From: Acidobacteriota bacterium
Lineage (GTDB): Bacteria > Acidobacteriota > Terriglobia > Bryobacterales > Bryobacteraceae
Assembly (NCBI GenBank): GCA_016871055.1
Contig: VFZW01000003.1
Coordinates: 1-62,777, forward strand
Direction of reading: 5' to 3'
DNA length: 62,777 nt
Positions within the stretch are counted from its first letter, which is position 1, and each line of letters begins with the position of its first letter. This document shows positions 62,722 to 62,777 of this stretch, one piece after another. Under the pieces are notes generated by a model. The model was not told the origin of the DNA. It saw only the letters and a list, made by a program, of their open reading frames with translations, and searched no databases. The position numbers were made by a program, and so were the translations under genes.

Positions 62722-62777
62722 TCCAGATTCCGGCTTTCGCTGCCCCGTTGTCAGTCATTCGGCACCGTGACCTTGAA

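Overview
The window reads as chromosomal DNA of a GC-rich Acidobacteriota bacterium, most like the Bryobacterales/Solibacter group. That placement is inferred from gene content: Oar-type TonB receptors with a carboxypeptidase-regulatory-like front domain, a DUF1501 plus PSD1/cytochrome-c pair, BNR-propeller and M2/M14 exported hydrolases, a Ser/Thr kinase with TPRs, both GluRS and GlnRS, and a dnaA-dnaN-gyrB origin region. No rRNA, tRNA, CRISPR array or transposase was seen.

Layout. 1-2.7 kb: a truncated TonB receptor diverges from an ECF sigma factor and a membrane anti-sigma factor with an unusual outer domain; an 11-bp perfect inverted repeat lies between them. 2.6-6.6 kb: a degraded TPR gene, a GNAT/DUF1778 toxin-antitoxin (TA) pair, an amidohydrolase, a TIM-barrel protein, and remnants of a second TA pair joined to a TIR fragment. 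6.6-17.4 kb: mostly exported proteins (DUF1501, PSD1, a LysM protein interrupted by an amber codon, an M2 peptidase, small membrane proteins, a 1,025-residue BNR protein). 17.4-21.1 kb: an island bounded by 83-bp direct repeats, holding a decapitated antitoxin with its PIN toxin, a headless LysR fragment and a terminase-like ATPase behind an AT-rich promoter. 21.3-25.9 kb: convergent gltX and glnS, then three TA loci in 1.25 kb. 25.9-32 kb: a full TonB receptor, rpiB, glyA and a glycosyltransferase. 32-41.7 kb: a frameshifted metallopeptidase, a patatin-like membrane protein with an outer-membrane partner, an M14 peptidase, a 50-codon gene and a PQQ-type propeller. 41.7-46.5 kb: DUF2760 and two Hsp70-like proteins in one tight operon. 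46.6-51 kb: a TPR receptor kinase with a terminator-like hairpin in its leader, a lipoprotein and a small membrane protein. 51-56.8 kb: a leftward operon of LysM/peptidoglycan-binding protein, OmpA/peptidoglycan-binding protein, zinc metallopeptidase, two probably paralogous unknowns, and trmJ. 56.8-62.3 kb: origin region with dnaA, dnaN and gyrB. The right end holds a conserved hypothetical gene and three small hairpins.

How it works together. Three themes stand out: a cell-envelope programme (TonB import, secreted peptidases, peptidoglycan-binding proteins), repeated traces of TA and defence genes in various stages of decay, and replication/translation housekeeping near the origin. The best candidates for something undescribed are the peptidoglycan-binding metallopeptidase operon, whose OmpA and peptidase parts are one frame split by a TAG codon; the DUF2760-Hsp70-Hsp70 operon; the sigma/anti-sigma pair with its odd outer domain; and the repeat-bounded terminase island. 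Family assignments come from recognised motifs and memory of family patterns; no database search was run.
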